Below are positions 9,182 to 17,264 of a stretch of DNA of 64,000 nt, in pieces. The translations under genes and the position numbers were made by a program. Under the pieces are notes generated by a model. It did not search any database and was not told the DNA's origin. It was given only the letters and a program-made list of their open reading frames with translations. The stretch comes from Streptomyces hawaiiensis (GTDB taxonomy: Bacteria; Actinomycetota; Actinomycetes; Streptomycetales; Streptomycetaceae): positions 8,680,001-8,744,000 of the forward strand of contig NZ_CP021978.1 of assembly GCF_004803895.1 (NCBI RefSeq). The letters are read 5' to 3'. The number at the start of each line of letters is the position of its first letter. Positions within the stretch are counted from its first letter, which is position 1.

Positions 9182-9940
9182 TCAGTTCAGCCGATTGGTG
9201 GCATACGCCTCGATGGCGTCGCGCTGGTACGCGGCCAGCCCCGGGGCGATCGCCTCGTAGGCGGTGCGCCAGACGTCGTTGTCCACACAGGAGCGTCCGA
9301 TGGCCCGGTAGTCCTCGGTGGAGACGCCGCGCAGTTCGGTCAGTGCCCGGTACTGGGCGTCGATCTCGGCCTGCACCGGGTCGGCGTCGGCCGGATGGCC
9401 CGCGGCCATGAGCTCGGCAAGCCGGATCATCTGCGCGGTGCGCTCACGGTGTACGGCATCGGCGTCGGCCTGGCTCATCGTGGCAGCACGCCGTCCGACC
9501 TCCTCGGCGAGTTCGGGGAAGTCGCGCATGTTCTCCTCGTACTGGGAAGGCGTCACGCCCTCGAACAGGTTCTCCGGTCGGTTGATGGTCATGGGATGGC
9601 CGTCCTTCCTGGACTGCTCCAGTTCGGCGATCGTGCGGGAGACGGTGCCGGCCAGGGCGTCGAGCCGGTCCCGCTCCGCGAGGAGGCGCCGGTGGTGGCC
9701 CCGCAGGGCATCCACCTCGTCGACCTGCTCGGACAGGATCCGGTCGATCTCCGGCAGCCCGACGCCCAGCGCCCGCAGCACGAGGATCTGCTGCAGCCTC
9801 AAGAGCTGGCGCTCTTCGTAGTAGCGGTGGCCGTTGGCACCGATCCGAGCCGGCGTCAGCAAGCCGGTCTCGTCGTAGTGGCGCAGTGTCCGGGCGGTCA
9901 CGCCCGACATTCGGGCCACCTCCGCGATCGGCCAGTCCAT
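9182..9940 (-). CDS. MerR-family regulator with TipAS-like domain
   Basis: A 252-aa regulator. The N-terminal MerR winged helix (IAEVARMSGVTARTLRHYDE, then GHRYYEERQLLRLQQI) is followed by a dimerisation coiled coil and a C-terminal TipAS-like all-alpha domain (about 125-250). In TipA that domain binds thiopeptide antibiotics, and multidrug sensing is common in the family. The ATG at 9940 has AGGAG five bases upstream; a GTG immediately before it is an alternative. The nearest same-strand upstream gene is the serine hydrolase, 230 bp away. Ligand unknown. Confidence 0.9.
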   Translation of the reverse strand: MDWPIAEVARMSGVTARTLRHYDETGLLTPARIGANGHRYYEERQLLRLQQILVLRALGVGLPEIDRILSEQVDEVDALRGHHRRLLAERDRLDALAGTVSRTIAELEQSRKDGHPMTINRPENLFEGVTPSQYEENMRDFPELAEEVGRRAATMSQADADAVHRERTAQMIRLAELMAAGHPADADPVQAEIDAQYRALTELRGVSTEDYRAIGRSCVDNDVWRTAYEAIAPGLAAYQRDAIEAYATNRLN

Positions 9941-10171
9941 CACGACTCCTGCACGTGTTTCGCCGGTCCGGTGTCTCCGGCCCTGGTCAGGACGGTAGAA
10001 GCTGCCGCAACGGCAACTTCAACCCCGAGACCCAAGATCTTCGCAGTCGAACAGGCACGATCTTCCGCCTTCCGCAGACCAACGTAGGGAACCGGGACTT
10101 GCCCGGTTGTTGTTCGCCAGGCTGGCCCCCTCTGAGCGTCAGGCCGCCATCCTGCCCCCGGCAGCACCGGC

Positions 10172-11545
10172 TCACCCGATCCTGGGGGCAGCACGCATTC
10201 CGATGTAGCAGACGCCGGTGCCGTCCTGGAGCGCGGAGAACACCACGGGCATCCAGTCCTCGGCAAAGGGACCCGTGCCCGCCCCGGCGAACGCTGCCTC
10301 CGAAACCGGTACCAGTTCCATCTCCATCGCCGGAGACAGGCCCGCCATGCCGTCGACGAACTCGTACACCAGATGCCCCCGTCCGTCCCGTTCAGTGACA
10401 GAGATGGCGACGCCCTCGCGCCGGTAGGTCCCGGTGAACGGTGTGATGTCCGCAGCAGGTGGCTGGGCGGCCGGAGCGAAGGGGTCCGGCATCCGTACCC
10501 CGGCGAGTTCGGCGAGCAGTTCGCGCAGGAGGTCCGCGTAGAGGAGGCGTGAGCCGCCGCCATTGGTCAGCAGGACAATGGCGACTCCCGCCTCGGGAAC
10601 GACGCGCAGAAATCCGTACTGGCCGATGGTGGCGCCGTCGTGGCCGAAGCCAGGAATACCGTTCCAGTCGTAGAGCGTCCAGCCAAGGCCCCAACCGTCC
10701 GCGTTCACCGTCCACTTGTCGGGCGAGTCGACCACACGGCGCTGCATCGCCACGACACCCTCGGCGCTCAGTAGCCGGGTGCCGTTCGGAGCAGTACCGC
10801 CGTCGAGGTGCATCCGGGCCAGTCGTGCGATGTCGGCAGCGGTGGCGCACAGCACACCGCCGTAGGGGCCGGCCGAGCGCGGCAGCATGTTCCACGCCGG
10901 GGCCGGCTCCGGTGCCTCGCCCGGCTCTCCGAGGTGGCCCATCGCGGCGCGGAAGCGCAGCACGTCCTCGGGAAGAGTGACGGTAGCGGTGAGGCCGAGC
11001 GGGGCGCAGAGCCGCTGCTGCAGTGCCTCGTCCCAGGTCAGGCCGGTGAGCACCTCAACGATGCGGCCGAGCACGTTGTACCCGACGCTGCTGTACGAAA
11101 TGGCCGTGCCGGGTGGGCAGTCGAGCGCCACACCTGCGGCGGCCTCCACGTACTTGGCCAGGCAGTCGTCACCCCGACCGGTGTCATGTGTGAAGTCGCA
11201 GGTCAACCCACCGGTGTGACTCAGCAGCTGGCGGCTCGTGATGCGCTTGGTGGCCTCGGGGTCGGCCGTGGCGAACTCCGGCAGGACCTCCACCACCGGC
11301 GCGTCCAGGTCCAGCAGACCGGATTCAGCGAGCTGCATCACCAGAGTGGCGGTATGGATCTTCGTGATCGAGCCGACCTGGAAGACCGACTCTGTCGTCA
11401 CCTCGACTCCCGTCCCGCGGTGCAGCACGCCACTGGCCAGTTCGTAAAGCTCCCCGTCGACGAGCACAGCAAGGGACGCCCCCGGGACATGGTGCGCGGC
11501 GCGCAGTTCGTCGAACCGAGCCTGCCAGCGGGAAATCTCCGTCAT
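10172..11545 (-). CDS. Serine hydrolase, beta-lactamase/class C PBP family
   Basis: A 457-aa protein of the AmpC/EstB/DD-peptidase fold. The nucleophile motif SxxK is seen as SITK (about residues 55-58), the tyrosine motif as YSSVGYN, and the KTG-equivalent as HDG in GFGHDGATIGQYG. A C-terminal lipocalin-like domain follows. No signal peptide is seen, so it is probably cytoplasmic and more likely an esterase or D-amino-acid peptidase than a resistance beta-lactamase. The start at 11545 is set by GAGGAGACGTC directly upstream; the longer open frame upstream is not family-like. A large palindrome sits about 55 bp upstream. Confidence 0.88.
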   Translation of the reverse strand: MTEISRWQARFDELRAAHHVPGASLAVLVDGELYELASGVLHRGTGVEVTTESVFQVGSITKIHTATLVMQLAESGLLDLDAPVVEVLPEFATADPEATKRITSRQLLSHTGGLTCDFTHDTGRGDDCLAKYVEAAAGVALDCPPGTAISYSSVGYNVLGRIVEVLTGLTWDEALQQRLCAPLGLTATVTLPEDVLRFRAAMGHLGEPGEAPEPAPAWNMLPRSAGPYGGVLCATAADIARLARMHLDGGTAPNGTRLLSAEGVVAMQRRVVDSPDKWTVNADGWGLGWTLYDWNGIPGFGHDGATIGQYGFLRVVPEAGVAIVLLTNGGGSRLLYADLLRELLAELAGVRMPDPFAPAAQPPAADITPFTGTYRREGVAISVTERDGRGHLVYEFVDGMAGLSPAMEMELVPVSEAAFAGAGTGPFAEDWMPVVFSALQDGTGVCYIGMRAAPRIG

Positions 11546-11598
11546 GACGTCTCCTCTGTGGAATCTCGGCATACCATGCGCACGCCGTTCTCTCGATG

Positions 11599-11650
11599 CG
11601 CACACTGTACGCAGGGAGGATCGATGTACGCAAGGCGCGTACGGTGTGCG
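11599..11650. promoter_or_regulatory. Long inverted repeat upstream of the serine hydrolase
   Basis: CGCACACTGTACGC (11599-11612) and GCGTACGGTGTGCG (11637-11650) are inverted copies matching at 13 of 14 positions, 24 bp apart. They lie just upstream of the minus-strand serine hydrolase, where an operator is expected. No regulator gene is adjacent, so the cognate protein is unknown. Confidence 0.55.
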
Positions 11651-11769
11651 CTGCCGTGGGCGAAAGAGCCTGCCGCGAGTTTTGGGCTCTGGCACAGATC
11701 TCGAGGAGCGGTCGCGGAGGGCCCCTGAAGCAGGATCATCTTGCGGAGTAGTTCGGATCCGGCGCGTAC

Positions 11770-12330
11770 GCAGAGCTGCCTGTTGACTTCTTCTCGCCGA
11801 AGTCGCGGACATGCTCGGCGGCGGTGTCTAATTCGGGACAGCGGGCCAGGACGTCCTTCAGGCCGGCGCGCTCTTCCTCACTCAAGTCGCGGGGTGACGG
11901 GTGAGCCAGCCAGTGACCATTCGCACCGTCGGCGGCGGAGGCGGCGCCTGCGGTGGAGCGGCGCGCAGGGTGGCGATGTAGGCGCGGACCATCTGGTAGT
12001 GACGGGGGCGTTCTCGGCGATCGGTTCGCGGTGCAGGCGGGTGATGCCCGCGCATCCCGCAGCGAACCGCCGCTCCAGGTAGGGCTTGTAGGGGTCCAAC
12101 CTGCTGGGCCCGGGCCGGTTATCGCGCAGGGTGCCCTGTCAATGGGCGGCGCGCGCGTAGTCGAAGCTCGCTCCCGACCCAGGGCAGGCCGCCGGTCTCA
12201 GGCAGCAGCTGGCTACGCAGGTGCCGCTGGCCTTGCTCTGACCCCGGGCGGCAGGGCCCCTCCCACCACGCGGGCCGGTCCTGAGCGCCGTCCCGCTGAT
12301 CGGCGCGCCACCGTGCCGGCACGGTGGCGG
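11770..12330 (-). pseudogene. Decayed ISL3-family transposase fragment
   Basis: Reading the minus strand through several frames gives a recognisable ISL3-type central region (SRLDPYKPYLERRFAAGC, GITRLHRE) and C-terminal region (SEEERAGLKDVLARC, ELDTAAEHVRDF). A TGA replaces the expected Trp just before SRLDPYKP, and there are at least two frameshifts, so the gene is dead. It abuts the truncated XRE regulator gene, whose 3' part is missing at exactly this boundary. Terminal repeats were not found. Confidence 0.65.
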
Positions 12331-12352
12331 GCTTCCAACTCCCTCAGGAGAG

Positions 12353-12601
12353 TTACTGATGCTGAACATCGCGGGGTTCGCCGTACCCCTGTTCCAAGCG
12401 CGCGTAGTACGCGTACGACACTCCCGCCAGCTGTGCCAGCTCCTCGCGCCGCAAACCGGGAACCCGTCGCCGCCCGTACGACGGCAGGCTTACGTCCTCG
12501 GGCCTGAGCCGCGCCCTGCGAGAACGCAGGAACTCCCTGAGCTCAGCGCGCCGGTCAAGCCCGGCAGTCACTTTGTCACCGAGCGCCACAGCTGAAGACA
12601 T
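12353..12601 (-). pseudogene. Truncated XRE regulator, HTH half only (MmyB-type)
   Basis: The 82 residues include the N-terminal helix-turn-helix of the streptomycete XRE/MmyB family: ELREFLRSRRARLRPEDV, RRRVPGLRREELAQLAGVS, YYARLEQG. Family members are about 280 aa with a C-terminal MmyB-like ligand domain. Here the frame breaks off after LEQG and ends in unrelated residues where the ISL3 relic begins. Start is ATG 12601, or GTG 12631. It may still bind DNA, but loss by insertion or deletion is the simple explanation. Confidence 0.7.
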
Positions 12602-12760
12602 CGCTGTTCTCCGTTTGGGAAGCGTGCTCACAGATGCGAAGCAGCGTGGCTTCTGCGGCTGGCAGATGCGCAGCTGGCCGAGCTCCGTGTGGCATCGCCT
12701 CCACCTGGCCGAACTGCGCGCCCACCGAAGTACGTGCCCGTGGCCGGGCCTCCGGTCCTG

Positions 12761-13999
12761 TTATGTGCCAGACGGAAGGCCCGGGGCGGCGGCACGGCCA
12801 CCGACGCCGCTCATGATGGCGTTGATGATGCCCTGCTGGGTCACCGTGAGGGAGCGCCGGTTGAACAGCCCGAACCCGTACCGTTCGGTCCCACCATTGT
12901 CCCAGTAGACGGTGGCTGCCCCGTATTTCTTGGCAGTGGCCGCGACGGCCCGCGCGAAGTCCGCGCGATACCTGTTGTTCGACGAATCGAACGATGACTT
13001 GTCGATCGCACCGTATTCGCCGACGACTACCGGATACCCCTTCGTGGCGAATGTGTCGTACATCTTCTTCAGTTGCGAATCCAGATAGTCTTCCTGCCCC
13101 CAGGCCGATGTTCTCGACGGATTGGTCGCCGCTCGTCCCCATTGCGTGATGGCGCCGCTCTCCTCCCCGGCGAAGTCCCACGGGCTGTAGTAATGAACGG
13201 AGATCATGATTCGCCGCTCACTGGCGGGAATGGACGGGGATCGATACTGGTCGGATGGAAGCGTGAAGCCGTAATTCCCGGCGGTGTAATCGATGTTGGT
13301 GTTCCAGCCGGCAACGAGCAGCCACCTTGAATCGTTGTTTCCGCCGGTTTTCCGCACGGTGTCCACGAAGATCTGGTTGTAACTGTTGATGTTTGAGTAG
13401 CACGGCTGGGTCGGCTGACCATATTGCCCGTCGAACTCTTCGTTCATGGACTCCAGGATCAGGCGCTGGTCGTAGTTCTTGAACCTGTTCGCGATTTGCT
13501 GCCAAACTTTCTGGTACTTGGCCTTGATCGTCGCTTGGGAGGGTGAATCGCAGATCAGCCAGGAGCCGTTGATGCTCTTGTAGCCGTCGCCGTGCATGTT
13601 GATCATCACATGCATGCCCCTGTTGTAGGCGTAGTTGGCGACTTCTTGGATTCTGTTCAGCCAGGAGGGATTTATCGTGTAGTTCGGGCCGGGCCCTATG
13701 GATCCTAGGTAGGAGACCGGGATCCGTATCGTTTTGAACCCTGCCGCCCTCACTTTGTCGATGAGGGCTTGTGTGACGGTCGGCTGACCCCATGCCGTTT
13801 CGCTGGGGTATCCGTTGGTGTTGGCTTCGAGTTGATTCCCCAGATTCCATCCCGCGCCCATGTCGGCCATGATCTGCGAAGAGCTCGACCGTGCCACGGT
13901 ATCGGCCGACGCCTGATTCGTCGTGCCGTACACTGACGCGGCAACCGTCAACAAGACGGCAAGGAAAACGGCTCTGATCTTCCCTGCTTGTGAAACCAT
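12761..13999 (-). CDS. Secreted glycoside hydrolase family 5 endoglucanase
   Basis: A 412-aa secreted cellulase-type GH5 enzyme. A Sec signal peptide spans about residues 1-32, and the mature part begins near DTVARSSS. The catalytic acid/base is Glu187 in SMNEEF and the nucleophile Glu328 in VVVGEYG, with the substrate-site histidine/tyrosine pair at 269-270 (SVHYYSPWDF). The N-terminal GWNLGNQLE motif is typical of bacterial GH5 cellulases. There is no carbohydrate-binding module. GC3 is lower than in neighbouring genes, which hints at acquisition. The adjacent esterase pseudogene and CebR-like box suggest a former plant-cell-wall degradation cluster. Confidence 0.93.
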   Translation of the reverse strand: MVSQAGKIRAVFLAVLLTVAASVYGTTNQASADTVARSSSSQIMADMGAGWNLGNQLEANTNGYPSETAWGQPTVTQALIDKVRAAGFKTIRIPVSYLGSIGPGPNYTINPSWLNRIQEVANYAYNRGMHVMINMHGDGYKSINGSWLICDSPSQATIKAKYQKVWQQIANRFKNYDQRLILESMNEEFDGQYGQPTQPCYSNINSYNQIFVDTVRKTGGNNDSRWLLVAGWNTNIDYTAGNYGFTLPSDQYRSPSIPASERRIMISVHYYSPWDFAGEESGAITQWGRAATNPSRTSAWGQEDYLDSQLKKMYDTFATKGYPVVVGEYGAIDKSSFDSSNNRYRADFARAVAATAKKYGAATVYWDNGGTERYGFGLFNRRSLTVTQQGIINAIMSGVGGRAAAPGLPSGT

Positions 14000-14212
14000 G
14001 AGCTTTCCTCTTTCTGGGATCGGACACAGTCAATGATGTCGCGGCTGACCCGCAGGCGTACGGGAAGTGGTCGGAGTGGCGAAGCGCCCATGATGTGAAC
14101 GATGGCCGGGCGCCCCGCTGTTGCGCGTCCGTGGGCGGTCACGCATCCTGAACGGCCCCGGATGCGCCGCGATCACGGCAAACGCGGTGCCCGGGCGGCG
14201 CGGGGTCGCTCC

Positions 14213-15113
14213 TCAACTCAGGACGGATTCCCAGGTGGTTGTGCTGGAGGTGGCGTCGGCGCGAAGGCGGTCGCGGGCCGCGGTATCGCCGTACAGACTC
14301 CACCGCATCCAGTCCACGAACGTGTTGATGGTCCGGGAGTCGCCGAAGTAGTTGCTGTGGCCGGCGCCGCGAAAGGTGAGGAACGCCTTGGCGGCGGGCA
14401 GTTCCCGGTACGCCTGACGGGCGGAGGAGATCGGGCACGTTCCGTCCCGGTCGCCGTGCATGAACAGGACCTTGGCGCGGGCCGACGGGCTCGGGTTGCC
14501 CATGTCCACACAGGACATGGGGACCGCGGCGGTGATCCGTGCGTCCGGCCAGGCCGTCAGCAGGCCGTGGGTGGTCATGCCGCCCATCGAGTGGCCGGAG
14601 ACGCCGACTCCGACCGCTGTGTTGATGTGGCCGGCCAGCGGGTCCCCGGCCGTGTTCAGGGCCAGGGTCCGGGTGATGACCTCCGAGACGTCCTTGGACT
14701 GGTTGCCGTTGTAGACGTCTTGGCCACTGAGGTTGGCGAAGTGGGGGCGGGGACGATGAACCCCGCCTCGGCCAGGGGGGAGGCGGATGATCGCCAGGGA
14801 CTTCTGCGGGCTGCTGCTGAAGCCGTGCATGAACTCGCAGACCGGGAACACGCCCTGGGCGACGGGGGCGTTGGCGACCGGGGAGTCACCGGGGAGTCAC
14901 CGGGGGGCGGCCGGTGGCGGGGTAGTAGACGTCGGTGGTCCACCGGCGGTTGCCGCGGCTCCAGGCGTACTGGCGCACCCCGACCGCGAACCGCTGGGTC
15001 GGAGCGCCGGCCCTCGCAGTGGCAGCTGCTTGACCTGTGCCGAGCAAGGAGATGCCTACGCCCGCGGCTCCGGTTGCGCTCAGGGTCAGGAAGCTACGCC
15101 GTTGCATGGTCAT
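14213..15113 (-). pseudogene. Secreted alpha/beta-hydrolase (esterase), two frameshifts
   Basis: The N-terminus is a Tat signal (QRRSFLTLSATGAAGVG) followed by a dienelactone hydrolase/polyester-esterase-like fold. Visible in order are VFPVCEFMHGFSSSP, the nucleophile elbow GHSMGG, and a catalytic HGDRDGTCP and GAGHSNYF. The frame is broken first by an 11-bp tandem duplication at 14877-14898 (unit ACCGGGGAGTC); removing one copy restores the frame. It breaks again near 14770 in a G-rich stretch. All catalytic residues remain, so inactivation is recent or the breaks are sequencing errors. Confidence 0.75.
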
Positions 15114-15481
15114 GAAGACTCCTGGTGTGGGGGTGTGCGGAGCGCTGCTCGGTCAGGTGCCGGGAAGGGGCGGGCATCGGGGATGCTGCGGCGGTGACGC
15201 TGACCGAGGTGGTGGGGAGTAGCCGTGGGGGTGGTCAGACCGGTGTATCGCGCACGGTGGAGGACGTTCCGGCCTTGCCTGGGGCAGCGACCGTGGTGGT
15301 GAGCGATGCGGCATGGCATTGCGAGCAGAGGGACGGCGAGCCGTTCAACACCGGTCGACCGGTGACTCGATCGTGGAAGAAGCCCTTCGCGCCGACCTGC
15401 CCGCCCATCTGATGGGGAGGTGGGAAATCAGCGGAAGCGTCGCAGAGGTGCCTTTCCTTTCACTCGTCGTCACTGCGCTTC

Positions 15482-15495
15482 TGGGAGCGTTCCCA
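15482..15495. promoter_or_regulatory. CebR-like operator (TGGGAGCGTTCCCA)
   Basis: This 14-mer differs at one position from the palindrome TGGGAGCGCTCCCA bound by the cellobiose-responsive repressor CebR in streptomycetes. It lies about 370 bp upstream of the minus-strand esterase pseudogene, which is followed by the GH5 cellulase. No intact gene starts directly downstream, so the original target gene may have been lost or the leader may be long. Confidence 0.6.
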
Positions 15496-15654
15496 CGTGG
15501 TCTTGCAACAGTTAGAGTCCCGATCGGGTGCCGCTCTGTCAATCATTGGCGCCCAACTCTGTTGCCTTCGACGCGCATTCGACAGATCGCAGGGGCGGGA
15601 GGCGCTGTGTGGCGTCTCGGCAGCCCGCCCGGCCACGCTCGCGACGGTCCGTCG

Positions 15655-16663
15655 TCAGCCGTGGCCGATACCCGCACTCATGCCGGCGATCGTATGGGCC
15701 CTGATGTCGAGGTGCGGTTCTTCCGCGAATCGGCTCACCACAGCGCGGACATGGTCCTGGGCCGGCTGGAGCAGACCGTCGTACACCGCGACGCAGACTT
15801 CCCGCGCCCGTGACCGGGGCCAGCCGGGCGGCAACAGCCCGATGGGGAGCAACGGGTCCAGGATGGGGAAGTGTCGGTAGGCGTGCATGACCTCGGTCCG
15901 GGCGCGCAACCGCGTCGGCACCGGTGACGCCGTCGGCGCCGATGCGCGGAAGCAAGCCGCTCCAACGGCTGATGAACGGCCTGGTAGTGCTCGGCGATGC
16001 CGGGCAGGTCCTATGCCTCGACCGGGTTGCGGTCAACCTCCGTATCCAGATTCTCCTGCCGCGCGCGGAACACGGTCACCGCTCCCCGCGCCAGGTCGGC
16101 CACCTCGATCCGCCCCTTGGAGGTCAGGGGATGAGGCGACACCCAGAGCGCGTCGTACAGCGGCGCGAATCCGCGCCAGCGCAGCGCTGTGCGCAGCGCG
16201 CGCCGCCGCGTGCTATCCGTTTCCGGGACGGAGAAGGCGATCAGTGTCCACCGTCCGTCCCATGAGTCTGGTTGGGTGGTGAACGTGGCGATCGAGCTGG
16301 CGCCGCTCCACAGATCGACGGCGGCCTCCGGCGTCAGCCGGTAGGAGCTGTACCGTCCTTGCCGACTGCCCTCCAGCACCGCCCTCGACGCGTCAGCCTG
16401 CTGATCGTCGTACGGGCGGCGCCCGCGGCCACTTGGAACTCACCCAGCAATGCCACGATCGCCGCTGACGGCAACCACGCGCGCACGGGGAACGTGTAGT
16501 CGGCGATCAACGTCACCGCGAGCCCCTGGGGCGACACGCTGCTCTGCCAGCCGGGCGACCGCACGGGGCCGACGGCGCCGTCACCCTCGTCGGAGAAGAT
16601 TCCCTCGAGGTTGGACAGGTTCGGCAAGGTCGGCTCCGACGCGGTGGACAGGGTCGGCACCAC
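15655..16663 (-). pseudogene. PaaX-family transcriptional regulator, frameshifted
   Basis: Three consecutive minus-strand frames make up one PaaX-like protein. The N-terminal part has SPQGLAVTLIADYTFPVRAW and AAGAARTTISRLTRRG (winged helix). The middle part (16379-16011) has GRYSSYRLTPEA and WDGRWTLIAFSVPE with PLYDALWVSP. The C-terminal part (15921-15655) has PILDPLLPIGLLPPGWP. In intact homologues these are continuous and repress phenylacetate-type or other aromatic catabolic genes. Two frameshifts, near 16380 and 15950, make it a pseudogene. Confidence 0.7.
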
Positions 16664-16799
16664 TGTAACGGTTGTGAAATCGCCGGGTGGAGCTCTGCCG
16701 CGATTGCTCCATCCAGCGGGACCTCTGCGCTCTTGTGCAGGCGTCCGGACAGCGCCCAGGTGCCCTACACAGGTGTACTCGGAGGGCGGTGTCGAACCG

Positions 16800-17182
16800 T
16801 CATCCTGGCCTGCTGATGACGTGGCGGCGCAGGAAGAGGTTCATGGCGCTCATGGTCAGCACTGTCTGCCCGTGCTGGTTGAGGACCTCGATGCCGGTGG
16901 TGACGAGACCGCGATCCGGCTTGGAACGCGAGACGCGGGCATCCTGGACCGTCGCCCGCAGGGACAGACTGTCGTCGGGTCTGACCGGTTGGACCCAGCG
17001 CAGTTCGTTGATGCCGGGTGAGGCCAGGCCGGCCACCTTGCTGACGTAGTGGTCGGCATACATCCGCATCGTGACGGAACAGGTGTGCCAGCCGCTGGCG
17101 ATGAGACCGCTGAACGGGCCCTGTTGGGCTGCCCGTGGCGAAGTCGGTGTCGCTGAGGATCGTCGTGGTGTCTGTCGTCACG
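16800..17182 (-). pseudogene. MaoC-like acyl dehydratase, frameshifted
   Basis: From the GTG at 17182 the sequence reads TTDTTTILSDTDFATG. A one-base frame change near 17125 is needed to continue with PFSGLIASGWHTCSVTMRMY and then ASPGINELRWVQPVRPDDSL and QTVLTMSAMNLFLRR. This is the hot-dog fold of MaoC/R-specific enoyl-CoA hydratases, about 145 aa when repaired. It sits next to the decayed paaX-like gene, suggesting a lost acyl-CoA catabolic locus. Confidence 0.7.
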
Positions 17183-17264
17183 CGCGGTGCGGAAGCGGTG
17201 CTCGGCTGTTGGGATCCGGTCCGGTCACGCCCGTACGTTGCTTTCGCTGCCTCACCGCCGCCGT

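Noticed and set aside
10172..11545. Resistance beta-lactamase
   Set aside because: No signal peptide is present, and the family is dominated by esterases and peptidases, so a resistance role is not supported.
14000..14160. A second CebR box upstream of the GH5 gene
   Set aside because: Only TGGGATCGGACA at about 14017 is seen, which lacks the second half of the palindrome.
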